Made by a program: the position numbers and the translations under genes. Under the pieces are notes generated by a model that did no database searches, was not told the DNA's origin, and worked only from the letters and a program-made list of their open reading frames with translations. A stretch of DNA of 64,000 nucleotides from Limnohabitans sp. 63ED37-2 (GTDB taxonomy: Bacteria > Pseudomonadota > Gammaproteobacteria > Burkholderiales > Burkholderiaceae_C): contig NZ_CP011774.1 of the NCBI RefSeq assembly GCF_001412535.1, forward strand, positions 429,501 to 493,500, read 5' to 3'. This document shows positions 34,323 to 41,570 of the stretch, in pieces (within the stretch, counting starts at the first letter, position 1; each line of letters starts with the position of its first letter).

Positions 34323-34330
34323 TGTATACA
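34323..34330. promoter_or_regulatory. Purine-regulon operator candidate B (TGTATACA)
   Basis: The palindrome lies 76 bp before the NCS2 permease start. Read toward that gene it is TTGTATACAGTTTCGAA, nearly the same as site A including the right flank. Confidence 0.65.
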
Positions 34331-34397
34331 AAATTTCCGGACTTGACCTCAGGGAATACCCCGGTGCATGAAGTCATTGAAAAAGATTCGTGCGCCG

Positions 34398-34410
34398 TGA
34401 TCAGGATCAA
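34398..34410. promoter_or_regulatory. FNR-type box upstream of the YgaP-like membrane protein gene
   Basis: TGATCAGGATCAA matches TTGAT-N4-ATCAA at nine of ten defined positions and lies 80 bp before the ATG at 34490, compatible with an activated class II promoter. It suggests oxygen-responsive expression. Confidence 0.5.
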
Positions 34411-34489
34411 TTCAAACAGGAGAGGGTGTGGTGATACTGAAGTCAGACATCACCGAAAACCTTTTGGTGAGCCAACAGAAGGTTTCTCA

Positions 34490-35383
34490 ATGAAAAACAT
34501 CCATCCGATCGACCGCTGGTGTCGCCTGGCTTTGGCCATCGTTCTGGCGCAAGGGGGTTACTTTTGGCTGACAGGGGCCTGGCAATGGGCCGCCTACGTT
34601 GGGGCGGTGGTGCTGGTGGTCACGGCGGGTGTGCAGTTTTGCCCCCTGTACCGATTACTGCGCGTAGGCACGGCCCAACTTGCCGGTGGCAAAGTGAGCC
34701 CCATCTGGCGCTGGTTGGGATGGTTGGCCTTAGTGGCCTTGTTTGTCGGTGGCAGTTATGGGAGTGCGTTCCTCAGTCGCAAACTCTTTTTGGAAGAGTT
34801 CAATGCGATGAACCACTTTTACAAACAAACGCTGTTTTTGACGGGCAAAAATGAACGCGACTCGGCTGTCGAAAATTGGAAAAAAATGGTGTCAGGTTAT
34901 GCGGTTTTTCAGCGAAAATACAGCGCTTATCAGCCCTATGCTTTGAGGGGCGACCGCCAACTGGTGAGCGATTTGCAGCAGGTGGCTGTGATCATGGGCG
35001 CCGTTGAGCCTTTGGTGCGCGATGGCGATCTGCATCAGGCGCACCTGGATCTGGAAAAAATCCGCCCCGTGTTTCAGGACATTTTCAAGCGCAACGGGTT
35101 TTCCATGCTGGCCGTTGCGTTGGTGGATTTCCATGACGCGATGGAGCTGATCTTGGACGCAGCGAACGCCAAGGACGCGGAAAAAGTCAAGCAACTGCAT
35201 CCCATGCTCAGCGACAAGTTCAAACCTGTAGAACTGGAAGCCAACGACGCCGAAATTCAGGCCATTCGCAAAAATCTGGATGGGCTGCTGGCATTGGCGC
35301 AAGCCGGAAATCTGGGGGCAATGCCCGCGCAGGCAGATCAGCTCAAGAGCAGTTTCGTCAAGGTGTATCTGAAACGGGGTTAA
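34490..35383 (+). CDS. YgaP-like (DUF2892) membrane protein with helical soluble domain
   Basis: 297 residues from the ATG at 34490. The N-terminal 65 residues are a DUF2892/YgaP-like transmembrane hairpin (HPIDRWCRLALAIVL...GVQFCPLYRLL, conserved Cys at 51). A third transmembrane segment (about 76-96) leads into a ~200-residue all-helical domain with no CxxCH motif. That domain could be a four-helix sensor or binding bundle. An FNR-type box precedes it. The last 4 bp overlap the end of the opposing phyH-like gene. I do not recognise the combination; function unknown. Confidence 0.72.
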   Translation: MKNIHPIDRWCRLALAIVLAQGGYFWLTGAWQWAAYVGAVVLVVTAGVQFCPLYRLLRVGTAQLAGGKVSPIWRWLGWLALVALFVGGSYGSAFLSRKLFLEEFNAMNHFYKQTLFLTGKNERDSAVENWKKMVSGYAVFQRKYSAYQPYALRGDRQLVSDLQQVAVIMGAVEPLVRDGDLHQAHLDLEKIRPVFQDIFKRNGFSMLAVALVDFHDAMELILDAANAKDAEKVKQLHPMLSDKFKPVELEANDAEIQAIRKNLDGLLALAQAGNLGAMPAQADQLKSSFVKVYLKRG

Positions 35384-36225
35384 AGCCCAGGCATCAGCGG
35401 AAACAGCGCATGGTCCATCGGCACGCCTGCGGGCAGTTCCTGGTCCAGCCCGGGGAACGGCGGTGAGGTGACCCAAGGGCGCGGCGCATGCGTCATGTCG
35501 TCGCCTAAAAAGCGCACCGAGTACACGCGCCTGCGCTGCGTGCCGTCCACGCCTGCTGAAGCGTGCAGGCTGAGCATGTGGAAACACACCAGATCGCCCG
35601 GCTGCAAGTCCCAGCCCAGGATGGGAAAGTCTTCGCGGTGCTTGTCGATGTTGGGCAATTCGGCCAGCGAGCCTTCGGGGAACCACTTGGCCTGGTTCGT
35701 CATGAAGGTGCGCGGCATGAGCCAGGAGCCACGGTGTGAGCCCGCGACAAACTCCAGCGTGGAGGGGCGTGACACCGGGTCCACCGGAATCCAGAAGCTG
35801 ATGTTTTGCAGACCGTCCACGTTGTAATAGGGCTGGTCCTGGTGCCAGGGCGTGCGCTGGCGCGTGCCGGGTTCCTTGACCAACAGGTGGTCGTGGTACA
35901 GGCGCACAGTCTGGCTTTGCATCAACCGCTGGGCCAGTGCGGCCAGTGGCGTGTCGAAGATGAAGCGCTTGTACTGCTGGATGTCTTGCCAGTTGCAAAA
36001 GTCTTCAAAAAAGCGCCCCGGGTCGTCCGGCCTGCTGGCCACCATGCCGCGTGGGCTGGGGTGGGCCAGGTTGGCCTCGATGCCGTCCCGCAGCAGGGCT
36101 ACTTCTTCAGGCGTGAACAAGTTGCGGATGCACACCGCGCCATCGCGCAGGTAGTCGGCCACGTCTTGGTCGGTGGTGCAGGCCTGCACGCGCTGGCGCA
36201 GGGTTTCAAGCTGCGGCACGCTCAT
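35380..36225 (-). CDS. Phytanoyl-CoA dioxygenase (PhyH)-family protein
   Basis: 281 residues. The Fe(II) ligands are visible: HxD in TPWHQDQPYYN (around residue 127) and the distal His in FHMLSLHAS (around 216-222), with an Arg (QRRRVYSVRF) placed to bind 2-oxoglutarate. So it should be an active Fe/2-oxoglutarate oxygenase. It is 2 bp after the M20 gene and the last gene of the gntR-puuE-uraD/allC-M20 operon, suggesting a hydroxylation step on a purine-derived or other ureide compound. The exact substrate is unknown. Confidence 0.82.
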   Translation of the reverse strand: MSVPQLETLRQRVQACTTDQDVADYLRDGAVCIRNLFTPEEVALLRDGIEANLAHPSPRGMVASRPDDPGRFFEDFCNWQDIQQYKRFIFDTPLAALAQRLMQSQTVRLYHDHLLVKEPGTRQRTPWHQDQPYYNVDGLQNISFWIPVDPVSRPSTLEFVAGSHRGSWLMPRTFMTNQAKWFPEGSLAELPNIDKHREDFPILGWDLQPGDLVCFHMLSLHASAGVDGTQRRRVYSVRFLGDDMTHAPRPWVTSPPFPGLDQELPAGVPMDHALFPLMPGL

Positions 36226-36227
36226 GT

Positions 36228-37493
36228 TCAGGCGAGCAAATCCAGCAAGGTGCGCGCCACCACTTTGGTCGCCCGGCGCAGGTCTTCCAGCTCGACATGC
36301 TCATCGGCACGTTTGGCGTTGGACTCGAGCACGGTGCGCGGGCCTGCGCCATAGATCACGCCGGGGATGCCGCGCTCCACGTACAGGCGCACGTCGGTGT
36401 AGAGCGGCGTGCCCAAGGCAGGGATGGTTTCGCCAAAGACTTGTTCGCCGTGTTTTTGGATGGCGCTGACCAGCGGTTGGTTGCCCGCCAGCGGTTTCAT
36501 GGCGTTGGCCAGCAGCATGCGGCGCACATCCACTTTCAGCACATGGCCACCGCGTGGGGGCTTGAAGCTGGCTGCGGCGTCGGCGATGGTTTGGCGGATG
36601 CTGGCTTCCACATCAAACGGGTTCTCTTCGGGGATCATGCGGCGGTCAAGCTTGAAGCTGACTTTGCCGGGCACCACGTTGGTGTTGGTGCCGCCTTCGA
36701 TCAGGCCCACGTTCAGATAGGGGTGGGTGATGCCTTCAACCTTGGACGTGACCTTCAGGTATTGCGTGTTGAGCGCGAGCAGGGCGCTCAGGATGTGCAC
36801 CGCGCCTTGCAGCGCGTCGGTGCCGCTGTCGGGAATGGCAGCGTGCGACATCTCGCCTTGCACGGTGACTTCCATTTGCAGGCAGCCGTTGTGCGCGGTG
36901 ACCACTTGGTAGCTGAAGCCTGCCGCGATCATCAGGTCGGGCTTGGTCAGGCCTTTGGCCAGCAGCCAGCCGGGGCCCATTTCGCCGCCAAACTCTTCGT
37001 CGTAGGTGAAGTGCAGTTCCACGCCGCCTTTGAGCGGAGCCTTGAGTGATTCGAGTGCGCGTGTGGCAAAGGTGAACGTGGAAAAGTCGCACTTGCTGAC
37101 GGCCGTGGCGCGGCCGTACATGGCGCCGTTGTGGATTTCGCCGCCGTAGGGTGGGTGTGTCCAGCCTTCGCCGGGAGGCACCACGTCGCCGTGGGCGTTC
37201 AGGGCGATGGTTTTGCCTTCGCCGTATTTGCGGCGCACGATCAGGTTGGTGATCGACTCCAGGCCGTAGGCTTGGACTTCGGAGGCGGGTACAGGGTGCT
37301 TTTCTGCTTCAAAGCCCATGGGCGCGAGCAGCTCGGCGGTGCGCTCGGCGTGCGGGGTGTTGTTGCCGGGTGGGGTGTCGGTGGGCACTTGCACCAAGGC
37401 CTGCAAAAACTTGACCTGCTCGTCAAAGTGCGCGTCGATCCACGTGTCGAGTTGTGCGTATTGTTGGGCGTGATTGACGTTGGGAGCGCTCAT
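36228..37493 (-). CDS. M20 family deacylase with altered metal site
   Basis: 421 residues from the ATG at 37493, overlapping the preceding fusion gene by ATGA. Most ArgE/DapE-type features are present: LNAHGDVVPPG (His and Asp ligands), the YDEEFGGEMGPG catalytic Glu pair, EGGTNTNVVPG, DRRMIPEE and the late ADEHVEL His. But where the bridging aspartate normally lies (GRGxxDxKGG) this protein reads GRATAVSKCDF, with Val by eye alignment. Either the nearby Asp substitutes or the enzyme is mononuclear. Position suggests an amidohydrolase step on allantoate or ureidoglycolate-like compounds, inferred only from the operon. Confidence 0.8.
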   Translation of the reverse strand: MSAPNVNHAQQYAQLDTWIDAHFDEQVKFLQALVQVPTDTPPGNNTPHAERTAELLAPMGFEAEKHPVPASEVQAYGLESITNLIVRRKYGEGKTIALNAHGDVVPPGEGWTHPPYGGEIHNGAMYGRATAVSKCDFSTFTFATRALESLKAPLKGGVELHFTYDEEFGGEMGPGWLLAKGLTKPDLMIAAGFSYQVVTAHNGCLQMEVTVQGEMSHAAIPDSGTDALQGAVHILSALLALNTQYLKVTSKVEGITHPYLNVGLIEGGTNTNVVPGKVSFKLDRRMIPEENPFDVEASIRQTIADAAASFKPPRGGHVLKVDVRRMLLANAMKPLAGNQPLVSAIQKHGEQVFGETIPALGTPLYTDVRLYVERGIPGVIYGAGPRTVLESNAKRADEHVELEDLRRATKVVARTLLDLLA

Positions 37494-39265
37494 GACAGTT
37501 CCTGAGAGAGTTGGTTCAAAACATGGGTGAAGGCGTCGACGCACAGCTGCATGTCGTCGCTAGTGGTGGATTCGCGTGGGTTGTGGCTGATGCCCCCGTT
37601 TTCGCCGCGAACAAACAGCATGGCTTGTGGCATGACTTCGTGCAGTTTCATCGCGTCATGGCCTGCGCCGCTGGGCAGTTTGAACAGCGGCACCCCCAAT
37701 GCGCTCACAGCGCGTTCCCAGCGTGCTTGCCACTCGGGGGCGCTGGGCGCGGCGGCTGCGCTCATGGTGAGTTCGGCTTTGACGCGCACGCCACGGCGCT
37801 CGGCGATTTGGTCGAGATGCGCCATCACGTCAGCGACGAGTGAGTCACGCTGTGCATCGGTGGGCGCACGCATGTCCAGACTGAAGGTGCAGCGGCCGGG
37901 CACCACATTGATTGAGCCGTTGGGCACTTGCAGCTGGCCAATGGTGGCCACACTGTCGCCGTCTTTCGCGGCGCGTTGCTCCATGTACAGCGCCAGTTCG
38001 GCCACGGCGCAGGCCGCATCGCGGCGGCGGTCCATGGGGGTGGTGCCTGCGTGGCTTGCGGTGCCAATCACTTCGCAGAGGTAGCGCACGCTGCCATTGA
38101 TCGACGTGACCACGCCCAGCGGTATGTTCACTTCATTGAGCACCGGGCCTTGCTCGATGTGCACTTCGATGAAGCCCAGGTACTGCGCCGGGTCGCGCTG
38201 GATTTTGGGGATGTCGTCCACACACAGGCCCGCATGCTGCATGGCCGCACGCATGGTGATGCCGTCGGCGTCTTGCTGGTCCAGCCAAGCGGGGTTGAAT
38301 TGGCCAATGAGTGCGCCCGAGCCCAGGAAGGTGGCCTTGTAGCGTTGGCCTTCCTCTTCAGCAAACGCCACCACTTCGATTCCAAACGGCAAGCGTCGGC
38401 CTTGCTGGTGCAGCTGCTGCACACAGGCCATGGGCACAAAGATGCCCAAGCGGCCGTCGTACTTGCCGCCGTTGCGCACGGTGTCGTAGTGGCTGCCGGT
38501 CATGAGGTATTTGCCGCCTGCTGTGGCTGGGTGGTAGCGGCCCACCACGTTGCCCACGGCGTCGGTATAGACCTCGTCAAAGCCGCAGTCGCGCATGTTC
38601 TGTGTGATGCGCTGGGCGCAGGCGCGGTGTGCGTCGGTCAAATAGGTCACCGTCAGCTGGCCTTGTTCCGCGAAGTCAGGGTCGGAGTGTTGTGCCAGTT
38701 TTTCTTGCCAGTCCCAGACCTGGTGACCCAGCGTGGGCTCCACTGCGAACTTGTCGTTCAGCCGGATCTCGACGATGCGGTGGATGTTGCGCAGGCACTC
38801 GGCCAATTCAAAGTCGGGGTGGCCGAACAGGCGGCGCTCAAAGGCGTCGATGATCTGTTTTTTGTTCAAGCCCACACCGCGTGGGCCGCGCACTGCCAGG
38901 ATGAAGGGCCAGCCAAATTTGGCGTTGTAGTCGGCGTTGAGCTTCTGGATCTTGGCGAACTCCTCGGGCGTGCAGTCGGTCAGCCCCGCCTTGGTTTGTT
39001 CGTTCGTCGACTCGGCGGTGAGCGACTTGCTCACCATGGCCTTGCCCGCCAGCTCGGGGTGGGCGCGGATCAGGCCCAGTTGCGCGTCGCGCCCGGCGTG
39101 TGCCAGCACTTCGCACATCGCGTGTTTGAGGTGGGCCAGCGAGGTGAAGGGGCGTTGCGCCAGCGCTTGCTCGGCAATCCAGGGTGAATGCTCGTAAAGG
39201 CCGTCGAGCATCTGCGCCGCCTCTGCAGCGGATGCGTGGTTGAGTTGGTCGAGGGTCAGGGCCAT
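37490..39265 (-). CDS. uraD-allC: Fused OHCU decarboxylase / allantoate amidohydrolase
   Basis: 591 residues from the ATG at 39265 (AAGGA about 7 bp upstream). Residues ~1-165 are UraD: LIRAHPELAGKAM with the catalytic His, the ESTNEQTKAGL segment, and FGWPFILAVRG. Residues ~175-591 are an M20 allantoate/N-carbamoyl amidohydrolase: TGSHYDTVRNGGKYDG (His and Asp ligands), FAEEEGQRY, EVHIEQGPVL and ASHAGTTPMDRRRDA. One chain thus makes (S)-allantoin from OHCU and, after PuuE, opens allantoate to ureidoglycine. It is 2 bp after puuE and overlaps the M20 gene by 4 bp. The order of domains is consistent throughout; no frameshift. Confidence 0.92.
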   Translation of the reverse strand: MALTLDQLNHASAAEAAQMLDGLYEHSPWIAEQALAQRPFTSLAHLKHAMCEVLAHAGRDAQLGLIRAHPELAGKAMVSKSLTAESTNEQTKAGLTDCTPEEFAKIQKLNADYNAKFGWPFILAVRGPRGVGLNKKQIIDAFERRLFGHPDFELAECLRNIHRIVEIRLNDKFAVEPTLGHQVWDWQEKLAQHSDPDFAEQGQLTVTYLTDAHRACAQRITQNMRDCGFDEVYTDAVGNVVGRYHPATAGGKYLMTGSHYDTVRNGGKYDGRLGIFVPMACVQQLHQQGRRLPFGIEVVAFAEEEGQRYKATFLGSGALIGQFNPAWLDQQDADGITMRAAMQHAGLCVDDIPKIQRDPAQYLGFIEVHIEQGPVLNEVNIPLGVVTSINGSVRYLCEVIGTASHAGTTPMDRRRDAACAVAELALYMEQRAAKDGDSVATIGQLQVPNGSINVVPGRCTFSLDMRAPTDAQRDSLVADVMAHLDQIAERRGVRVKAELTMSAAAAPSAPEWQARWERAVSALGVPLFKLPSGAGHDAMKLHEVMPQAMLFVRGENGGISHNPRESTTSDDMQLCVDAFTHVLNQLSQELS

Positions 39266-39267
39266 GT

Positions 39268-40218
39268 TCAATCCTTGTAGGGGTGTGTGGCTTTCCAATG
39301 CCGCGCGATGTCGATGCGCCGCGCCACCCAGACCTTGTCGTGCGATTGGATGTGGTCCAAAAAGCGTTGCAGCGCGGTGATTCGGCCGGGGCGTCCCAGT
39401 AATCGGCAGTGCATGCCGATGCTCATCATCTTGGGGGCGTTGTCGCCGCTCGGGTCACCTTCGGCATACAGCGCGTCAAAGGTGTCCTTCATGTACTGAA
39501 AGAACGGGTCGGCGTGTGAATAGCCTTGGGGCAGGGCAAAGCGCATGTCGTTGCAGTCCAAGGTGTAGGGCACGATGAGCTGGGGCGCATCGGTGCCGTC
39601 GCTTTTGCGCACCTTCATCCAGAAAGGCAGGTCGTCGCCGTAATAGTCGCTGTCGTATTCAAAGCCGCCAAAGTCAGCCACCAGGCGGCGCGTGTTGGGG
39701 CTGTCGCGCCCGGTGTACCAGCCCAAGGGGCGCTCGCCCGTGAGCTTTTGCAAGATGTCCATCGCCTCGGCCATGTGGGCACGCTCGGTGGCTTCGTCGA
39801 CATTTTGGTAATGGATCCACTTGAGGCCGTGGCAGGCGATGTCGTAGCCCAATTCTTTGAACGCGGCGGTCACGTCGTCGTGCTTTTGCAGCGCGGTGGC
39901 CACGCCAAACACGGTGAGCGGCAGGCCGCGTTTTTCAAACTCGCGCAGTAAGCGCCACACGCCAGCCCGTGAACCGTATTCGTAAATGCCTTCCATGCTG
40001 ATGTGCCGCTCAGGGAAGGACGCGGGGTTGAACATCTCGGACAAAAACTGCTCGGAACCCGCATCGCCGTGCAGCACCGAGTTTTCGCCGCCTTCTTCGT
40101 AGTTCAGTACAAACTGCACGGCCACGCGTGCGCCACCTAGCCACTGGGCGTGTGGCACATGGCGTCCGTAACCTTTGAGGTCGCGGGGGTAGGGGAGGGT
40201 GCTGTCGTAGGTGCTCAT
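39268..40218 (-). CDS. puuE: Allantoinase PuuE (polysaccharide-deacetylase fold)
   Basis: 316 residues. The NodB-like catalytic fold has VQFVLNYEEGGENS near the N-terminus, ISMEGIYEYGSRAGVWRLL, the DIACHGLKWIHYQN segment, and GWYTGRDSPNTRRL. These are hallmarks of the metal-independent PuuE allantoinase rather than the amidohydrolase-type AllB. It hydrolyses (S)-allantoin to allantoate. It is located between gntR (30 bp) and the uraD/allC fusion (2 bp). Confidence 0.92.
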   Translation of the reverse strand: MSTYDSTLPYPRDLKGYGRHVPHAQWLGGARVAVQFVLNYEEGGENSVLHGDAGSEQFLSEMFNPASFPERHISMEGIYEYGSRAGVWRLLREFEKRGLPLTVFGVATALQKHDDVTAAFKELGYDIACHGLKWIHYQNVDEATERAHMAEAMDILQKLTGERPLGWYTGRDSPNTRRLVADFGGFEYDSDYYGDDLPFWMKVRKSDGTDAPQLIVPYTLDCNDMRFALPQGYSHADPFFQYMKDTFDALYAEGDPSGDNAPKMMSIGMHCRLLGRPGRITALQRFLDHIQSHDKVWVARRIDIARHWKATHPYKD

Positions 40219-40248
40219 GGTCGTGACTAAAGGTGGTACTCGATGGGT

Positions 40249-40914
40249 TCAAGCCAGTGCCAGGGAAATGTCGTGGGTGGGCACTTTGCGGTCAAAGGTC
40301 AAGCTGGCTTCAACGTGCAAGAGGTGTTCGTGCATCAGGCGCACGGCCAGGTCCGCGTCCTGCGCCTCCAGAGCGGCCACCAAGGCCACATGCTCGTCGG
40401 TCGAGTGCTCGGCCTCGTTGCGCGATTGGTACATCAGCGTGATCAAGGCGCAGCGCGAGATCAACTCGCCCAGCACCTGGGCCAGCACGTCGTTGTTCAT
40501 GAGTTCGGCCATTCGCACATGAAAATCGCCCAACAACTCGGTGCGGCCCGTGATGTCGCCTTGTGTGACGGCCTCGCGCTCTTGCTGGATGTGTTCCTTG
40601 AGGGCCACGATTTGTTCGGGCGTGACCTGCTGCGCGAAAGCGCGGGTCATCTCGGCCTCGAGCATGCGGCGCACGGCAAAAACCTGTTGCGCCTCTTCGA
40701 CCGAGGGGGCGGCCACAAAGGCACCGCGAGCGGGTTCGAGCCGGATCAGGCGGTTTTGCGACAACTGAAACAGCGCCTGGCGCACCAGCGTGCGCGATAC
40801 GCCAAAGTGGTCGGCCAACTTTTGCTCGGCCAGTTTGGAGCCGGGCAAAAGTCGGTGCTCCACGATGGCGCGGGTCAGCGATTCGACAATGTGGTGCGTG
40901 GTGGAGGTTTCCAT
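40249..40914 (-). CDS. GntR-family (FCD) regulator, likely of purine catabolism
   Basis: 221 residues. N-terminal winged HTH (GSKLAEQKLADHFGVSRTLVRQALFQLSQNRLI, about 24-57) followed by a helical FCD ligand-binding domain (EAQQVFAVRRMLEAEMTRAFA...), i.e. the FadR subgroup, which binds operators of the form N-GT-Nx-AC-N. The TGTATACA palindrome at 40992-40999, between this gene and hiuH, fits that form and recurs at three other purine promoters. It heads the operon with puuE. The effector is probably a pathway intermediate such as allantoin or urate; that is inference. Confidence 0.86.
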   Translation of the reverse strand: METSTTHHIVESLTRAIVEHRLLPGSKLAEQKLADHFGVSRTLVRQALFQLSQNRLIRLEPARGAFVAAPSVEEAQQVFAVRRMLEAEMTRAFAQQVTPEQIVALKEHIQQEREAVTQGDITGRTELLGDFHVRMAELMNNDVLAQVLGELISRCALITLMYQSRNEAEHSTDEHVALVAALEAQDADLAVRLMHEHLLHVEASLTFDRKVPTHDISLALA

Positions 40915-40991
40915 GTCTCGCGGTTTCTCAGGGCGGTGAGCCCATCTGTTTTTGGGTCATTGGCGCAAATCATAGCCGCCGAAAGCAAAAT

Positions 40992-40999
40992 TGTATACA
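40992..40999. promoter_or_regulatory. Purine-regulon operator candidate C (TGTATACA)
   Basis: It lies in the divergent gntR/hiuH promoter region. Read toward hiuH it is TTGTATACACTTCGGTC, matching site D over TGTATACACTTCGGT. Suggests autoregulation of gntR and control of hiuH. Confidence 0.7.
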
Positions 41000-41084
41000 C
41001 TTCGGTCGACCGGTTTAAAGGGCTTTTTAAAGCCTTGCCAAAACCACCCTTTTTTCACCCCCACTCAAGACAAGCGAGCACACC

Positions 41085-41438
41085 ATGGGATTGAGCACAC
41101 ACGTTTTGGACACCATGCACGGCTGCCCCGCTGCGGGCATGCAGGTGGCCCTGTACACCACCCAAGGCGATCAGGCCACTTTGGTCAAAAACTTCACCCT
41201 CAACCACGACGGCCGCAACCCCGACGGCATGCTCTATGACCACGCTAGCCTGCGCCAAGGCACGTACCGTTTGGTCTTTAATGTGAGCGACTACTTCAAA
41301 GCCAAAGGCGTAGAGCTGCCTGAGCCCAACTTTCTGAACCGCGTGTCCTTGGACTTTGGCGTGGCCCACGAAGACCAGCACTACCATGTGCCGCTGCTGG
41401 CCAGCCCTTGGAGTTACTCCACCTACCGCGGCTCTTAA
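41085..41438 (+). CDS. hiuH: 5-hydroxyisourate hydrolase
   Basis: 117 residues with the transthyretin-like fold hallmarks: N-terminal STHVLDTMHGCPAAGM (first catalytic His), NHDGRNPDG, and the C-terminal tetrapeptide YRGS that defines the enzyme against transthyretin. It converts 5-hydroxyisourate to OHCU, downstream of PuuD and upstream of UraD. No signal peptide. It is followed by a long inverted repeat before xdhA. Confidence 0.96.
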   Translation: MGLSTHVLDTMHGCPAAGMQVALYTTQGDQATLVKNFTLNHDGRNPDGMLYDHASLRQGTYRLVFNVSDYFKAKGVELPEPNFLNRVSLDFGVAHEDQHYHVPLLASPWSYSTYRGS

Positions 41439-41441
41439 AAC

Positions 41442-41488
41442 AATTGGGATCTGACCCCAATTGATTGAATTGGGGTCAGATCCCAATT
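41442..41488. repeat. Long perfect inverted repeat, REP-like, between hiuH and xdhA
   Basis: Two perfect 21-bp arms (41442-41462 and 41468-41488) are separated by GATTG. The arm contains GGGGTCAGATCCCAAT, itself partly palindromic. It can end hiuH transcription on either strand, but its length and the GGGGTCAGA-type core recall dispersed REP elements seen in betaproteobacteria. There is no RAYT transposase gene nearby. Confidence 0.7.
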
Positions 41489-41570
41489 AATCCGACGAAA
41501 AGCTGCCCAAGGAAGGCCCTGGCTCCTTAAAATCGGGGTCTTCACGTTCACATACCGATTCCCCCCAACC

